The notes under the pieces were generated by a model. The model did not search any database and was not told the DNA's origin. It worked only from the letters and a program-made list of their open reading frames with translations. Source: Clostridiaceae bacterium (lineage in GTDB: Bacteria; Bacillota_A; Clostridia; Clostridiales; Clostridiaceae). From it: a stretch of 53,379 nucleotides of DNA. Of this stretch, positions 17,317 through 26,876 are shown piece by piece. Position 1 is the stretch's first letter, and each line of letters begins with the position of its first letter. Made by a program: the position numbers and the translations under genes. The stretch is from NCBI GenBank assembly GCA_029256485.1, contig JAQSXU010000016.1, forward strand, positions 1 through 53,379. The letters run 5' to 3'.

Positions 17317-17860
17317 TATCGCCCTTTCCTAGAGGTTTAGAAATATCATAATTACCTCCTAAAGTATCAGAATCTTGGCTGTCAATTTGAATTTTAACCT
17401 TAGCGATTGATGAAATCTGATTTAGGGACATAATTATACTTTCTAAACATACTTTTTCCTTTGCAGCTGACATTTGAATTTTTGCTTCTTTAGAAAGATT
17501 AACATAGGCAATATTATCCTTTATGGAGAAACTTAACAATCTAGTATCCTTTGGGAGTATTGGCTTTAGCTGACTTTTGACTGCAGGGCCTTTTATTAAT
17601 TCCTGCATTATTAATTCTCCCATTACTTCTTCCTTTTTTACCATTCTTTCTTCTTTTGCGGTCTCAGGTTTTTTTTCATCGGTTGTAGAATCAAAATACA
17701 AATTTAAGTCAAAAAGATTATCTTTCTCCATTGGTAGCAAAACATTTTCAATCTTTTCCTTATTATTTATACTTTCCTTATCTTTTTTTTCACAGCCAGT
17801 AAATGTTAGGGATGAAACCAGAATTACAGAGCATACAACTAGACTTACATATTTCCTCAT
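17294..17860 (-). CDS. GerMN-domain lipoprotein
   Basis: This protein of about 188 residues has a lipoprotein signal peptide with lipobox FTGC and an acidic/lysine-rich linker. A GerMN domain follows (about 80-185; MQELIKGPA, then DNIAYVNLSKE and SLNQISSIAKVKIQIDS). GerMN domains occur in sporulation, germination and cell-wall proteins. The frame reaches a GTG at 17869, but the ATG at 17858-17860 is placed correctly after AAAGGGTGG and starts MRKYVSLVV. It follows the MBL gene by 17 bp and overlaps the CxxH/CxxC gene, forming one operon. Confidence 0.88.
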   Translation of the reverse strand: MRKYVSLVVCSVILVSSLTFTGCEKKDKESINNKEKIENVLLPMEKDNLFDLNLYFDSTTDEKKPETAKEERMVKKEEVMGELIMQELIKGPAVKSQLKPILPKDTRLLSFSIKDNIAYVNLSKEAKIQMSAAKEKVCLESIIMSLNQISSIAKVKIQIDSQDSDTLGGNYDISKPLGKGDIESARKK

Positions 17861-17877
17861 AAAATCCACCCTTTACT

Positions 17878-18663
17878 TTAAAACTCTATATAACCACTTG
17901 GCATATCACGTTTTGCAAGACACAAATTTAAATCCTTATTAACTTTAAAACCACAGTCACTTAAAACATTTGCTACAGTAGCATAGGCTAAATCGGGATA
18001 ATTATTTGTTTTACTTAAGTGTCCTAATATTATAGTTTTATGTGAGTCCTTAATTATTTCAGAAATTGCTTTTCCACAGGCATCATTTGATAAATGGCCG
18101 ACATCACTTAAAATTCTTCTTTTAAGAGGATAGGGATATGGACCAAATTTTAACATTTCTGTATCATGATTACTTTCAAGTAAGATTACATCAGAGTCCT
18201 TAATTGACTCTTTTACCTCATCAGAAAAATAGCCTAAATCTGTTGCTATAGAAACTCTCTTATCACCTTGGCTAATGGAGTAACCACATGGATTAGCAGC
18301 ATCATGAGGTATTTTAAAATTCATAATATGTAGGTCATTTATGTCAACAGTATCAGAATCTATTATCTTTATATTGTGTTCATTAATTTTTCCTATTAAA
18401 TTACACATTGAATTCCAGGTTTCAGTATTTGCATATATAGGAATGTCGTATTTTCTTGATAAAACTCCAACTCCCTTTATGTGGTCAGTATGCTCATGAG
18501 TAATAAAGATACCATCTATGTTAGATGCATCTTTATTTATATCATTTAAAGCTTTCTCTATTCGTTTACCAGGTAAACCAGCGTCAATTAGGATATTTGA
18601 ATGTTCAGAGGAAATAAAAATGCTGTTTCCGCTGCTACCACTATAAAGTGAACAAAAAATCAT
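17878..18663 (-). CDS. MBL-fold metallohydrolase, WalJ/YycJ (VicX) family
   Basis: The 261-residue protein is a metallo-beta-lactamase-fold hydrolase with THEHTDHIKG (about 55-64), the HxHxDH dinuclear metal site, then HDAANPCGYS, ATDLGYFS and the late GHLS histidine. The opening FCSLYSGSSGNSIFI is typical of the WalJ/YycJ group, which in Bacillus is linked to DNA repair and sits in the walRK operon. No walRK genes are here, but the relation to CxxH/CxxC and rlmH genes is retained. It starts 33 bp after murA. Confidence 0.88.
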   Translation of the reverse strand: MIFCSLYSGSSGNSIFISSEHSNILIDAGLPGKRIEKALNDINKDASNIDGIFITHEHTDHIKGVGVLSRKYDIPIYANTETWNSMCNLIGKINEHNIKIIDSDTVDINDLHIMNFKIPHDAANPCGYSISQGDKRVSIATDLGYFSDEVKESIKDSDVILLESNHDTEMLKFGPYPYPLKRRILSDVGHLSNDACGKAISEIIKDSHKTIILGHLSKTNNYPDLAYATVANVLSDCGFKVNKDLNLCLAKRDMPSGYIEF

Positions 18664-18696
18664 ATGTAAAATTCTCCAATCTTGAATAAGTGTAAA

Positions 18697-19977
18697 TTAC
18701 TCTGCCTTTTCAAGTTGTGAAAAATCACTAACCCTTCTAATCTTTCCACCTAATTCTTTAAATTTATTTTCTATATTTGGATAACCTCTATCTATATGTT
18801 CGATACTTAAAACTTCTGAAGTCCCTTCAGCTAATAAACCTGCAATAACCATTGCAGCTCCTGCCCTTAAATCAGTAGCTTTCAATACAGCTCCAGTTAG
18901 TTTGTCTACTCCATCAATAATTGCGGTTCTACCCTCAACTTTGATATTTGCACCCATTTTTTTTAATTCATCAACATGTTTAAATCTACCTTCCCAGATG
19001 CTTTCACTAATTATACTTCTACCCTTTGCTATTGATAGGATGGTGGTCATTGGCTGCTGTACATCTGTTGGGAATCCTGGGTATGGCTGAGTCTTAACAT
19101 TAACACCCTTAAGTTTTCCACTTGATTTCACAATAACAGAATCACCATTTTCAATGACTTGTGCTCCCATTTCTATTAATTTTGCTGAGATTGACTCCAA
19201 GTGTTTAGGAATTACATTATTAATAGTTACCTCACCGCCACAGGCTGCTGCAGCTATCATATATGTACCAGCTTCTATTTGATCAGGAATTACACTATAA
19301 GAACATCCCCTTAGCTCCTTCACTCCCTCAATCCTTATAATATCTGTTCCAGCTCCTTTAATATTAGCGCCCATGCTGTTTAAAAAGTTAGCTACATCAA
19401 CTACATGAGGCTCCTTAGCAACATTTTCAAGTACTGTAAGACCTTCAGCAAGAGTAGCTGTTATCATTACATTAATGGTAGCACCTACGCTAACTACATC
19501 AAAAAATATGTTTGTACCAATAAGCCTATCAGCTTCTACTATTACAGCACCATGCTCAATTGTTACTTTTGCACCTAGTGCTTCAAAACCTTTAATATGT
19601 TGGTCAATGGGTCTTACTCCAATAGAACAGCCTCCAGGAAGTTCAACCCTTGCTTTTTTAAATCTTCCTAGCAATGCCCCGATTAAATAGTAAGAGGCTC
19701 TCATTTTTCTTACATCATCAGTAATGGCTTCAGTTCTATACAAGGAACTGCTATCTATAGATACTATATTTTTTCCACATTTAACTTTACATCCTAAAGT
19801 TTCAATTATTCTTTCAATACAATTAACATCTTCAATATCTGGTATATTATCAATAGTACAGATACCTTTGCTTGCTAAAATAGCAGCAGGTAAAATAGCT
19901 ACAGCAGCATTCTTTGCACCATTTATTTCAACAATACCATTAAGTGGGTTTCCCCCGGTTATGACTAATTTGTCCAT
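18697..19977 (-). CDS. murA: UDP-N-acetylglucosamine 1-carboxyvinyltransferase MurA
   Basis: MurA adds enolpyruvate to UDP-GlcNAc in the first committed step of peptidoglycan synthesis. The protein is full length (about 426 residues) with [18 protein letters not shown] at the start and the catalytic cysteine in [14 protein letters not shown] (about Cys117), so it should be fosfomycin-sensitive. The frame extends to an ATG at 19998, but the ATG at 19975-19977 (MDKLVITGG) matches the family start and has AAGGATGG and GCGGGG upstream. It heads the operon with the MBL, GerMN, CxxH/CxxC and SEC-C genes. Confidence 0.95.
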   Translation of the reverse strand: MDKLVITGGNPLNGIVEINGAKNAAVAILPAAILASKGICTIDNIPDIEDVNCIERIIETLGCKVKCGKNIVSIDSSSLYRTEAITDDVRKMRASYYLIGALLGRFKKARVELPGGCSIGVRPIDQHIKGFEALGAKVTIEHGAVIVEADRLIGTNIFFDVVSVGATINVMITATLAEGLTVLENVAKEPHVVDVANFLNSMGANIKGAGTDIIRIEGVKELRGCSYSVIPDQIEAGTYMIAAAACGGEVTINNVIPKHLESISAKLIEMGAQVIENGDSVIVKSSGKLKGVNVKTQPYPGFPTDVQQPMTTILSIAKGRSIISESIWEGRFKHVDELKKMGANIKVEGRTAIIDGVDKLTGAVLKATDLRAGAAMVIAGLLAEGTSEVLSIEHIDRGYPNIENKFKELGGKIRRVSDFSQLEKAE

Positions 19978-20205
19978 CCCCGCATCCATCCTTATCATTT
20001 ATTTTACAGATATATAATCTGGTAGTATTCCTTAATATGTTACAAAATTTATTATAACACAATTATATACTATTTTATCATTAATTTTAGAAAAGTGAAG
20101 GGGTAGAATATAGAAATTTAACTGAATTATTGAAAAAATTCTTTAAAATTATAATCCAATGAAGAGTTTTAAATAAAAGTAAGGGAAATGGTGGGAAATA
20201 CTATT

Positions 20206-20233
20206 TTGTTTTATTGATGAACTATGATATAAT
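20206..20233 (+). promoter_or_regulatory. candidate sigma-A promoter of the 2H phosphoesterase gene
   Basis: TTGTTT (20206-20211) and TATAAT (20228-20233) are 16 bp apart, about 57 bp before the ATG at 20291. The remaining sequence between murA and this gene (19978-20290) shows no other structure. Confidence 0.45.
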
Positions 20234-20290
20234 CATAATTGCATATTTAAAAAGGCAAGTTTTATAAAATTCACTATTTTGGGGGTTACA

Positions 20291-20839
20291 ATGAGATATT
20301 ATTTAGTTGCATTAATGGATAAGAATTCCTATATATATGTAGAAAATATTCAAAGAAATATTTGCAAACAATATAGGTTATATAAAAATCTGCCTATGCT
20401 TCACATCACACTTGAAGTAATAGGAGATCCAGATATTGAAAAGTTATCTAAAGTTATATCCGATATGTTAAAGCCTTATAAGAAATTTAAAGTTGAAATA
20501 AATGGGGCTATTTGCTTTGATGCTCCCTATAAATCTGTAAATTTAAAAGTTGAAGACAAAGGATATATTATAAGACTTGCAAGGAATTTTAATGAAACTT
20601 TAAAGCTCCATGGATTTGATGTTAGAGAAAAAATTGATAACTGGGATTTACATATTTCTCTTGCTAATACTAATTACGCCATAAGAGAGTGGAGTAATAA
20701 AGAGTATTCTGCTGCTTGTGACAGCACTAAAAAAGAAGATACGCATAAGATGATAACTATAGAAAAAATCGAGCTATGGAAGCCCATCAATAATAAAAAA
20801 GATATGATAATTAAGAGCTTTCCTTTAAGAGAATATTAA
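20291..20839 (+). CDS. 2'-5' RNA ligase/2H phosphoesterase family protein
   Basis: The 182-residue protein has the two HxT/S motifs of the 2H phosphoesterase superfamily: HITLEV (about 38-43) and HISLAN (about 121-126). These enzymes act on cyclic or 2'-5' phosphodiester bonds in RNA or nucleotides. Length and motif spacing fit the LigT/CPDase group. The reading frame opens at a TTG at 20279, but GGGGG precedes the ATG at 20291, which is taken as the start. It is monocistronic, closed by a strong terminator. The substrate is unknown. Confidence 0.82.
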   Translation: MRYYLVALMDKNSYIYVENIQRNICKQYRLYKNLPMLHITLEVIGDPDIEKLSKVISDMLKPYKKFKVEINGAICFDAPYKSVNLKVEDKGYIIRLARNFNETLKLHGFDVREKIDNWDLHISLANTNYAIREWSNKEYSAACDSTKKEDTHKMITIEKIELWKPINNKKDMIIKSFPLREY

Positions 20840-20840
20840 A

Positions 20841-20873
20841 AAAGGTTTCTGCATTAAGCAGAAACCTTTAATT
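20841..20873. terminator. bidirectional terminator between 2H phosphoesterase and glutamine synthetase
   Basis: A perfect 12-bp stem (AAAGGTTTCTGC 20841-20852, GCAGAAACCTTT 20858-20869) with a 5-nt loop lies between two convergent genes. U-rich sequence follows on both strands. Confidence 0.88.
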
Positions 20874-20885
20874 TTGCCTATAGTT

Positions 20886-22784
20886 TTAGATATCTAATAG
20901 ATTCTTACTATAAGCTAAATACAATTCTCTAAGATCCTTCATTTTGTTGTCTAATTCTATTTGAAGATTTGAAACTAAAGCTAAATCATTATCTTCTATA
21001 GCAGTTTTAATTCTTGTAAATAATGATTTGTTTGAGTAAGAATCTTTCATAATGTAATAGCGTAAATCATTTACTTTCATCCAATTAGCTACATCTAAAT
21101 CTAAAGCTTTGTCGATTGAATGAAGCATTTTAAAGCTTCTTATTTCTTCAGCATAATTGTTTAGGATTCTACTGTTAATCTCTACAAGCCATCTTTTGGT
21201 AGCTGCAAGAGTAAAGCTTTCGATTAATTTAGCATTTAAAACATCTCCAGCCTTTAAAACTTCAAGTTTTTCAGGATATTTTTCAAAAGCACTTAAGTTC
21301 TCATAAACAGTTCCTGGAGCAACGCCAAACAGCTTAACTCTCTCCTCATCTGAGTAATATTCAAAAACCTCTTCTTCACTTCTATAAGCTCTGTCTTTAT
21401 CTAGATAATCAGCTTCTTCTCCATAATTCTTGGAAAGTTCTTTTAATAAATCATCTTCTGATTTATTGTTTTTAATTGCATATGAGATACCATCAATCAT
21501 TGATAAATAAAGGGTAGCTATAGCCAAATATGTGTTTGTATGAGGATTAGGTGCTCTCAATTCAAATCTTGTAGCATATGGGTTTTGAGTGTCCCTTACG
21601 GTTCCTAATAATACAGTTCTGTTTCTTGAAGGAGATTCTATACTGTTTCCTATTGAAGTAACTATGCATATAGGAGCCTCAAATCCTGGTTTTAATCTTC
21701 TTAAAGAATCATTTGTAGCTGAAACAAATGGGTTAATAACCTCGTAGTTTTTCAAAATACCCATTATTGAAGCATATCCATATATACTTAGGAAGCTTTT
21801 TGTTGTAGCTGTAAATAAATTAATTCTCTTTCCGTCCTTTAATTTTAATGCTATACCAATATGAGTATGCTCTCCGCTTCCTGCAACACCTTCAATAGGC
21901 TTAGCCAAGAAAGTTACATCCAAACCGTTTTTTCTAAAGGTTTCTTTTACTATAGTTCTAACAAGCAACTCATTATCAGCTGCTTGAGTTGCATTTGAGT
22001 ATTTCCAGTCTATTTCAAGCTGTTCCATTATATGAGTTAAGTTACCGGATACATCCATTCTAGCTTTAACTCCGCCAACTTCTTTGTGACCCATTTCAGG
22101 TTCTAAACCATAAGCTTCCATAAGCAATAATGATTCTTCAAGAGAAGTACGAACTACACCTTTTGTTCTAGTCCAATATTGCTCTTGCAATACTTGTGAA
22201 GCAGATAATTCTTCAACTTCTGCTTTATCGTTAGGTGTCATTACCCAAAATTCTAATTCAGTTGCAGATGTAGCAACAACCTCATCTATATCATCATAAG
22301 TAATTTTGTATGCAGAAAGTGCAGATGGATAAGACTTAAAAAGATTAAGAAGTTCAGTGGAAAAATGTTCAATAGAATTTTTTAAAATGTGTCTTGAGTC
22401 TACTGCTTTGTTTTCATGGTATAAGAAACAAGGTATTCTAAGAGTTCCAATTGGTTTACTAGTTTCCTCATCAATGTGTTCATAATTATAGTCAACAAAC
22501 CAGTTAACATCTAAATCTGCAATCATATCAACCTTAGCATTGTTAAGGGATGCAATACCAGGAAGTACAACTGAAGAACCATCTGTTTGGACAGCACCTT
22601 TTAAAAAAGTTTCGATATCGTCTAAAAAGACTTTGACAGGAATTTTCTCATCAGTGTCATTTCCAGCTAAGTCTATTCCTACTAGAGACACGAATTTTAT
22701 CTCAGGATGTTCTAGTAGAATGTTCTTTAAATAAGTTACACTACGTTGATCTTTTGAAATGGTATAGATTAGATCTTTTAACAT
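20886..22784 (-). CDS. glutamine synthetase, long form
   Basis: The 632-residue enzyme makes glutamine from glutamate, ammonia and ATP. Recognisable motifs are FLKGAVQTDGSSV (N-terminal beta-grasp), AGSGEHTHIG (metal/ATP site), NDSLRRLKPGFEAP, SRNRTVLLG and RFELRAPNPHTNTYLAIAT. The catalytic part resembles GSI enzymes (about 470 residues), but there are about 160 extra C-terminal residues that are mostly helical, as in a long clostridial form. The ATG is supported by AAGGAGG. The gene is alone on its strand; no TnrA/GlnR box was recognised upstream. Confidence 0.9.
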   Translation of the reverse strand: MLKDLIYTISKDQRSVTYLKNILLEHPEIKFVSLVGIDLAGNDTDEKIPVKVFLDDIETFLKGAVQTDGSSVVLPGIASLNNAKVDMIADLDVNWFVDYNYEHIDEETSKPIGTLRIPCFLYHENKAVDSRHILKNSIEHFSTELLNLFKSYPSALSAYKITYDDIDEVVATSATELEFWVMTPNDKAEVEELSASQVLQEQYWTRTKGVVRTSLEESLLLMEAYGLEPEMGHKEVGGVKARMDVSGNLTHIMEQLEIDWKYSNATQAADNELLVRTIVKETFRKNGLDVTFLAKPIEGVAGSGEHTHIGIALKLKDGKRINLFTATTKSFLSIYGYASIMGILKNYEVINPFVSATNDSLRRLKPGFEAPICIVTSIGNSIESPSRNRTVLLGTVRDTQNPYATRFELRAPNPHTNTYLAIATLYLSMIDGISYAIKNNKSEDDLLKELSKNYGEEADYLDKDRAYRSEEEVFEYYSDEERVKLFGVAPGTVYENLSAFEKYPEKLEVLKAGDVLNAKLIESFTLAATKRWLVEINSRILNNYAEEIRSFKMLHSIDKALDLDVANWMKVNDLRYYIMKDSYSNKSLFTRIKTAIEDNDLALVSNLQIELDNKMKDLRELYLAYSKNLLDI

Positions 22785-23163
22785 ATTTGGCCTCCTTAAA
22801 TTTTATATTATATTTGATAAATCAAGGGAATAGTCTAATTGTCCAATTACTATAAAAGAAATCTTAAAATATATTTTCGATTTTATAATTAATATATCAT
22901 AATGTCAATAGTAAAAATGAAAGTTTGCAATGTTCGTGTTTCAATTAAAAATTTGTTGCATGAATTTATGGACTATAATTCAATTTATTTAAAATTTTTA
23001 TAATCTTAATATTTTATGTTATTGAATATAAATAAAAATGTTACGCATAAGTTAAATTAAAATTTCTTTTACCATATTAGATAATATTGAAGTATAATAT
23101 TAATGAAGCAATAACTTTAAGATTAATAAAGCATTATAGGAAAAGTAAAAGGTGGAGATTTTA
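22785..23163. other. divergent intergenic region, glutamine synthetase / murI
   Basis: These 379 very AT-rich bases separate divergent genes and encode no supported protein. A plausible -10 element for murI, TATAAT, lies at 23093-23098, without a convincing -35. I saw no riboswitch-like conserved structure upstream of the glutamine synthetase. Confidence 0.4.
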
Positions 23164-23937
23164 ATGGATTTAAAATACAAACCCATAGGTTTTTTTGACT
23201 CAGGAGTTGGGGGATTAAGTGTGTTAAAACAGGCAGTTAAGCTATTGCCTAATGAGGATTATATTTATTTTGGAGATTCTAAAAATGCACCCTATGGGAC
23301 TAGAAGCGTAGAAGAAGTCAAAAAACTTACTTTTAAGGCCGTAGACTTTCTGATAGGTAAGGATGTAAAAGCTGTGGTCATCGCATGTAATACAGCAACA
23401 AGTGCTGCCATAAAAGACTTAAGGGAAAAATATAAGGAAATACCCGTTGTTGGTATTGAACCAGCTCTAAAACCTGCTGTAGAATGCGGCAGAAGTGGTA
23501 AAATATTAATAATGGCAACTCCTATGACATTAGCAGAAAGAAAATTTGAGGACTTACTTTCTAATTACAAAGATTTTGCAGATATTGAACCATTGCCATG
23601 CGCCGGCTTGGTTGAGTTAATTGAAAATGGAATATTGGAAGGAAAAGAGCTCAACCAGTATTTGAACGCAAAACTTGCTAAATATAAAAATAACGATATC
23701 GGTGCTATTGTATTAGGATGTACTCATTACCCCTTTATAAAAGAAGAGTTGAGTAAAATCCTAGATAGTTCAGTACCAGTGGTAGATGGAAGCTTGGGAA
23801 CTGCAAAACAGCTTAAAAGAGAATTAAATAAGAATAATATGTTAAATGATAAATTTTCTAAAGGCAGTGTAGAAATTTATAACTCTCTAGAAGATAAAAA
23901 AATAATTGAGCTAAGCAGAAAACTGTTAAATATATAA
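23164..23937 (+). CDS. murI: glutamate racemase MurI
   Basis: The 257-residue enzyme converts L- to D-glutamate for peptidoglycan. All family motifs are present: [29 protein letters not shown] (first catalytic Cys, about 75) and LGCTHYPFI (second catalytic Cys, about 186). The frame reaches a GTG at 23152, but the ATG at 23164 follows AGGTGGAG at good spacing. It is monocistronic with its own terminator. Confidence 0.95.
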   Translation: MDLKYKPIGFFDSGVGGLSVLKQAVKLLPNEDYIYFGDSKNAPYGTRSVEEVKKLTFKAVDFLIGKDVKAVVIACNTATSAAIKDLREKYKEIPVVGIEPALKPAVECGRSGKILIMATPMTLAERKFEDLLSNYKDFADIEPLPCAGLVELIENGILEGKELNQYLNAKLAKYKNNDIGAIVLGCTHYPFIKEELSKILDSSVPVVDGSLGTAKQLKRELNKNNMLNDKFSKGSVEIYNSLEDKKIIELSRKLLNI

Positions 23938-23940
23938 TAA

Positions 23941-23966
23941 AAAGCAAGGAATTAATTCCTTGCTTT
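23941..23966 (+). terminator. terminator after murI
   Basis: A fully palindromic 26-bp sequence (AAAGCAAGGAATT and its complement) ends in a T-run and lies 4 bp after the murI stop. Confidence 0.85.
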
Positions 23967-24018
23967 TTATTGTTCAAAAAAGATAGATAAATATTTAACA
24001 TAATTAATTGTTAAACTA

Positions 24019-24047
24019 TTGACAATTAATTATGGATTTGTTATATT
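24019..24047 (+). promoter_or_regulatory. sigma-A promoter of the DUF4325 gene
   Basis: TTGACA (24019-24024) and TATATT (24042-24047) are separated by exactly 17 bp, about 80 bp before the ATG at 24127. Confidence 0.6.
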
Positions 24048-24126
24048 ATAATTACAAAAAACAAATTGGTAGAAAATTCTTAAATATACTTATTTAATAA
24101 ATTATAGATTTTGGAGGTTGTGAGTT

Positions 24127-24402
24127 ATGAAAAGAATATTAGTGAAAGACGTGGTTGGTTCAACACTTTGCGCAGAGGACGGAATTTTGTTAAAAACATT
24201 GGTAAAAGAAAGCTTAAATGAAAAAGTTGTTTTTGACTTTGAAGGAATTGGTAAAGTACCTGTATCTTTCTTTGCTAATATGTTAACAGAGTATTTAATG
24301 GATAGACAATATAGAAGCTTGATTGAAAAAAATATTAGCGTAAAAAATTTAGATAATGCGAAAGATTTCACAAGAATTTTGCTAGGAACTTCTCTAAACT
24401 AA
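24127..24402 (+). CDS. DUF4325 (STAS-like) family protein
   Basis: The 91-residue protein matches the DUF4325 pattern: VVFDFEGIGKVPVSFFANML in the centre (about 38-57) and a C-terminal LDNAKDFTRILL. DUF4325 has a STAS-like fold related to anti-anti-sigma factors and is often found with defence or regulatory genes. Here it stands alone between terminators, and no partner kinase is present. The ATG follows TTGGAGGTTGTGAGTT. Confidence 0.8.
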   Translation: MKRILVKDVVGSTLCAEDGILLKTLVKESLNEKVVFDFEGIGKVPVSFFANMLTEYLMDRQYRSLIEKNISVKNLDNAKDFTRILLGTSLN

Positions 24403-24465
24403 ATTATGTATCACTATGTGAATGTTCATATTTTTATTAACCTAACTAAAATTAATTTGCAGATA

Positions 24466-24502
24466 CCACCAGTCATTGGAATGACTGGTGGATTTTTATT
24501 TT
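24466..24502 (+). terminator. terminator after the DUF4325 gene
   Basis: A perfect 12-bp stem with a GG loop (CCACCAGTCATT 24466-24477, AATGACTGGTGG 24480-24491) is followed by ATTTTTATTTT. Confidence 0.92.
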
Positions 24503-24580
24503 AGTAATGCAAATGCACATTTTATATTATTAAGGAATAAATTAATATATAATAACTAAATGAAATAAGGTGATGAAGAT

Positions 24581-25036
24581 ATGAAGACATTTATTTTGAA
24601 AGAGGCTTCAGGAGATAAATACGAAGATTACTTTGGGGAAGAAAATGATAAAAAAATTACAATAAAACTGCAGGATGTAAAGAAATTCAATTATATTGTG
24701 CTTATAAATCCCGAAGATAGTAAGCACATATGTGTGATAAACAATATGATTTTAGGGCTTAGGGACACTAATAGACTTTGCTTTCTTACAGAAGACAGTA
24801 ATAATAATCAACTGAATATAAAGCATGCTGGAATATTAAAGGTAATGTGCCGTTACAAGAATGAGGATAAAATAAACAGCGAATATGAAAGCCATATGAT
24901 TTTTTTAGATAAGCCGCTGGCAAGAATAAATGGTAAAGTATTTATAATAATACCCGGTGGTAGCTTATTAATAAGGCTAGAAAAAGCAATTATGGAGGCA
25001 AATTTATTTATAGATTGTAATGAGCAGGAAATATAA
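24581..25036 (+). CDS. hypothetical protein
   Basis: I do not recognise this 151-residue soluble protein. It alternates short beta-like and charged segments, with a lysine/glutamate-rich start, NYIVLINPEDSKHICVIN near the middle (about 45-62) and KVFIIIPGGSLLIRLEKAI near the C-terminus (about 119-137). There is no signal peptide, membrane helix or metal motif. AAGGTGATG precedes the ATG and a terminator follows, so it is a separate transcription unit. Confidence 0.75.
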   Translation: MKTFILKEASGDKYEDYFGEENDKKITIKLQDVKKFNYIVLINPEDSKHICVINNMILGLRDTNRLCFLTEDSNNNQLNIKHAGILKVMCRYKNEDKINSEYESHMIFLDKPLARINGKVFIIIPGGSLLIRLEKAIMEANLFIDCNEQEI

Positions 25037-25053
25037 TATATAATACATTTGGT

Positions 25054-25095
25054 AAAAATGACAGCAAAGATAAGGTTTGCTGCCATTTTTATTTT
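25054..25095 (+). terminator. terminator after the hypothetical gene
   Basis: ATG-A-CAGCAAA (25058-25068) pairs with TTTGCTG-C-CAT (25076-25086) with one mismatch and is followed by TTTTTATTTTA. Confidence 0.8.
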
Positions 25096-25187
25096 ATTAG
25101 TGATTAAATATTTCTAATTATGGAGAAAATAATGTATAATTATAGTAGAATATTGTTTTAAACAAATGATTCTCAGGAGGGTATATT

Positions 25188-25709
25188 ATGAATAATCCAA
25201 TAGTTACAATAAAAATGAAAAATAGTGATGAAATTAAGGTGGAATTATATCCCAATGTTGCACCCAATACTGTAAATAACTTTATAAGTTTAGTTGATAA
25301 AGGATTTTACAATGGTTTGATATTTCATAGAGTAATACCAGGATTTATGATCCAAGGCGGGTGCCCACAGGGAACAGGTACGGGTGATCCTGGATACAGT
25401 ATAAGAGGAGAATTTTCATCAAATGGTTTTAAAAATCAGTTAAAGCACACCAAAGGAGTAATTTCTATGGCTAGGGCTAACCACCCAGATTCAGCAGGTA
25501 GTCAATTCTTTATAATGGCTGCAGATGCACCGCACTTAGATGGTCAGTATGCTGCATTTGGAAAGGTTATAGAAGGAGACGAAGTTACAGAAAAGATTGT
25601 AAATGCAAAAAAAGATTTTAGAGATAAACCATATGAAGATCAAATTATGGAGAAAGTAACAGTTGAAACTTTCGGGGCTGAATATAAAGAACCTGAAACT
25701 CTAAAATAA
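25188..25709 (+). CDS. cyclophilin-type peptidyl-prolyl cis-trans isomerase
   Basis: The 173-residue cytoplasmic cyclophilin shows the family core FHRVIPGFMIQGG (about 44-56), GSQFFIMAADAPHLDGQYAAFGKV (about 106-129) and the catalytic Arg in FHRV. It should speed proline isomerisation during folding. There is no signal peptide. The ATG follows CAGGAGGG. A DUF3783 gene follows 40 bp downstream on the same strand. Confidence 0.93.
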   Translation: MNNPIVTIKMKNSDEIKVELYPNVAPNTVNNFISLVDKGFYNGLIFHRVIPGFMIQGGCPQGTGTGDPGYSIRGEFSSNGFKNQLKHTKGVISMARANHPDSAGSQFFIMAADAPHLDGQYAAFGKVIEGDEVTEKIVNAKKDFRDKPYEDQIMEKVTVETFGAEYKEPETLK

Positions 25710-25749
25710 TAGAACTATATAAAAGGGGTATTTAAGGGAAGGGAGTTGA

Positions 25750-26130
25750 ATGGTATTGAATAATAATAAGGAAATGTTGATTTTTGGGTTTGAACAGGAA
25801 GAAAGAGAGATTTTAGATAAAATTATTAAAAAGAATGCACTTCCTAAATATAAAATAATTACAGAAAGTATGGGTAAGATGACGTTATGGGATATAATTA
25901 GAGGACTTAAACTGGAAGTCTTTAATGTAAATTTACCAAAGGAAAAAGTTATTTTATTCAATAATTTCAGTGATGAAGAAGTGGATAAGTCAATAAGTGA
26001 GTTGAAAAAGTTTTTTACACCTATGCCCATAATGGCTGTTATTACAGCTACATCTATAAAATGGACATTTGAATATTTACTTCAGCATTTAATGGAGGAG
26101 AGAAGCTGGTATTTAAAAAACAGAAAATAA
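25750..26130 (+). CDS. DUF3783 family protein
   Basis: The 126-residue protein matches DUF3783, whose function is unknown. The C-terminal part (about 85-115, LKKFFTPMPIMAVITATSIKWT then FEYLLQHLMEE) is the best conserved portion, and an early acidic EEREILDKII segment precedes it. AAGGGAAGGGAG lies before the ATG. The gene ends 14 bp before the XRE-type regulator, so the two are probably co-transcribed. Confidence 0.75.
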   Translation: MVLNNNKEMLIFGFEQEEREILDKIIKKNALPKYKIITESMGKMTLWDIIRGLKLEVFNVNLPKEKVILFNNFSDEEVDKSISELKKFFTPMPIMAVITATSIKWTFEYLLQHLMEERSWYLKNRK

Positions 26131-26144
26131 AATGGGGGAGCAAA

Positions 26145-26813
26145 ATGAGCAGAATAGGAGAAAAGATTAAGCTAGAAAGATTAAATGCTAAACTGACGCA
26201 AAAAGCTTTAGGAAAAAAATTAGGTGTTTCTGAAAGTTTTGTAAATGAAGTTGAAGCGGGAAGAAAGATAATTAATCAATCATTAATTGATAGAATATCA
26301 AAAGTTTTAGGCGCTGACTTAAATGATGTTACAATGTCATTTGAGGAACAGGTGTATGAGAAGGAGAAAGATTTAAAATATGATAAAAAGCCTAAGAAAG
26401 AAGATGTAAAGGAAGTATGGAATGAAGCCTTTGGTTCGGTAATTAAAAATGTTCCAATTTATAAATATGAACTGGATAAAAGTATAGACTTCAAGCAAAT
26501 GCCGTTAGTATCCAATAAGATAGAAGGTTTTGCCCAGGATAAGGTAATTTATCTTGAAATACAGGAAGATGATATGATTGGATTTAGATTATCCAAAGGT
26601 GATTTGGCCTTAGCACATTTAACATCTGATATTGAAAATAATTCTATATGTTTAATAGAAGTTGACAATGAAAGGTTTATAAGACAGATTAGAAAGTTAG
26701 ATAATAATAAATTGCTTTTGATAAGCAACAGAGGAACTACAAGGACAGAAACAGTTGATAATAAATCTATTAAGGTTATTGCAAAGTTATTAAGAGTTGA
26801 GATAAAACTTTAG
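26145..26813 (+). CDS. XRE-family regulator with degenerate S24/LexA-like domain
   Basis: The 222-residue protein has an N-terminal HTH_3 (about 5-58; LNAKLTQKALGKKLGVSESFV then GRKIINQSLIDRI in outline). The C-terminal half resembles the S24 fold of LexA-like repressors (about 125-220; DDMIGFRLSKGDLALA). The usual catalytic Ser before Met in GDSM is replaced (EDDM), so self-cleavage is unlikely and the domain may be a sensor or dimerisation module. The ATG follows GGGGGAG. It is second in an operon with the DUF3783 gene. Confidence 0.82.
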   Translation: MSRIGEKIKLERLNAKLTQKALGKKLGVSESFVNEVEAGRKIINQSLIDRISKVLGADLNDVTMSFEEQVYEKEKDLKYDKKPKKEDVKEVWNEAFGSVIKNVPIYKYELDKSIDFKQMPLVSNKIEGFAQDKVIYLEIQEDDMIGFRLSKGDLALAHLTSDIENNSICLIEVDNERFIRQIRKLDNNKLLLISNRGTTRTETVDNKSIKVIAKLLRVEIKL

Positions 26814-26831
26814 TAAAATATATTTAGCATC

Positions 26832-26876
26832 TAAAATTAAAAGATTTTTCCTATAAGGGAAAATCTTTTAATTTTA
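26832..26876. terminator. bidirectional terminator, regulator / SpoIID-like gene
   Basis: A long imperfect stem of about 20 bp (TAAAATTAAAAGATTTTTCC at 26832-26851 with the complementary arm ending 26876) lies between convergent genes. It overlaps the stop codon of the minus-strand SpoIID-like gene. Confidence 0.8.
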
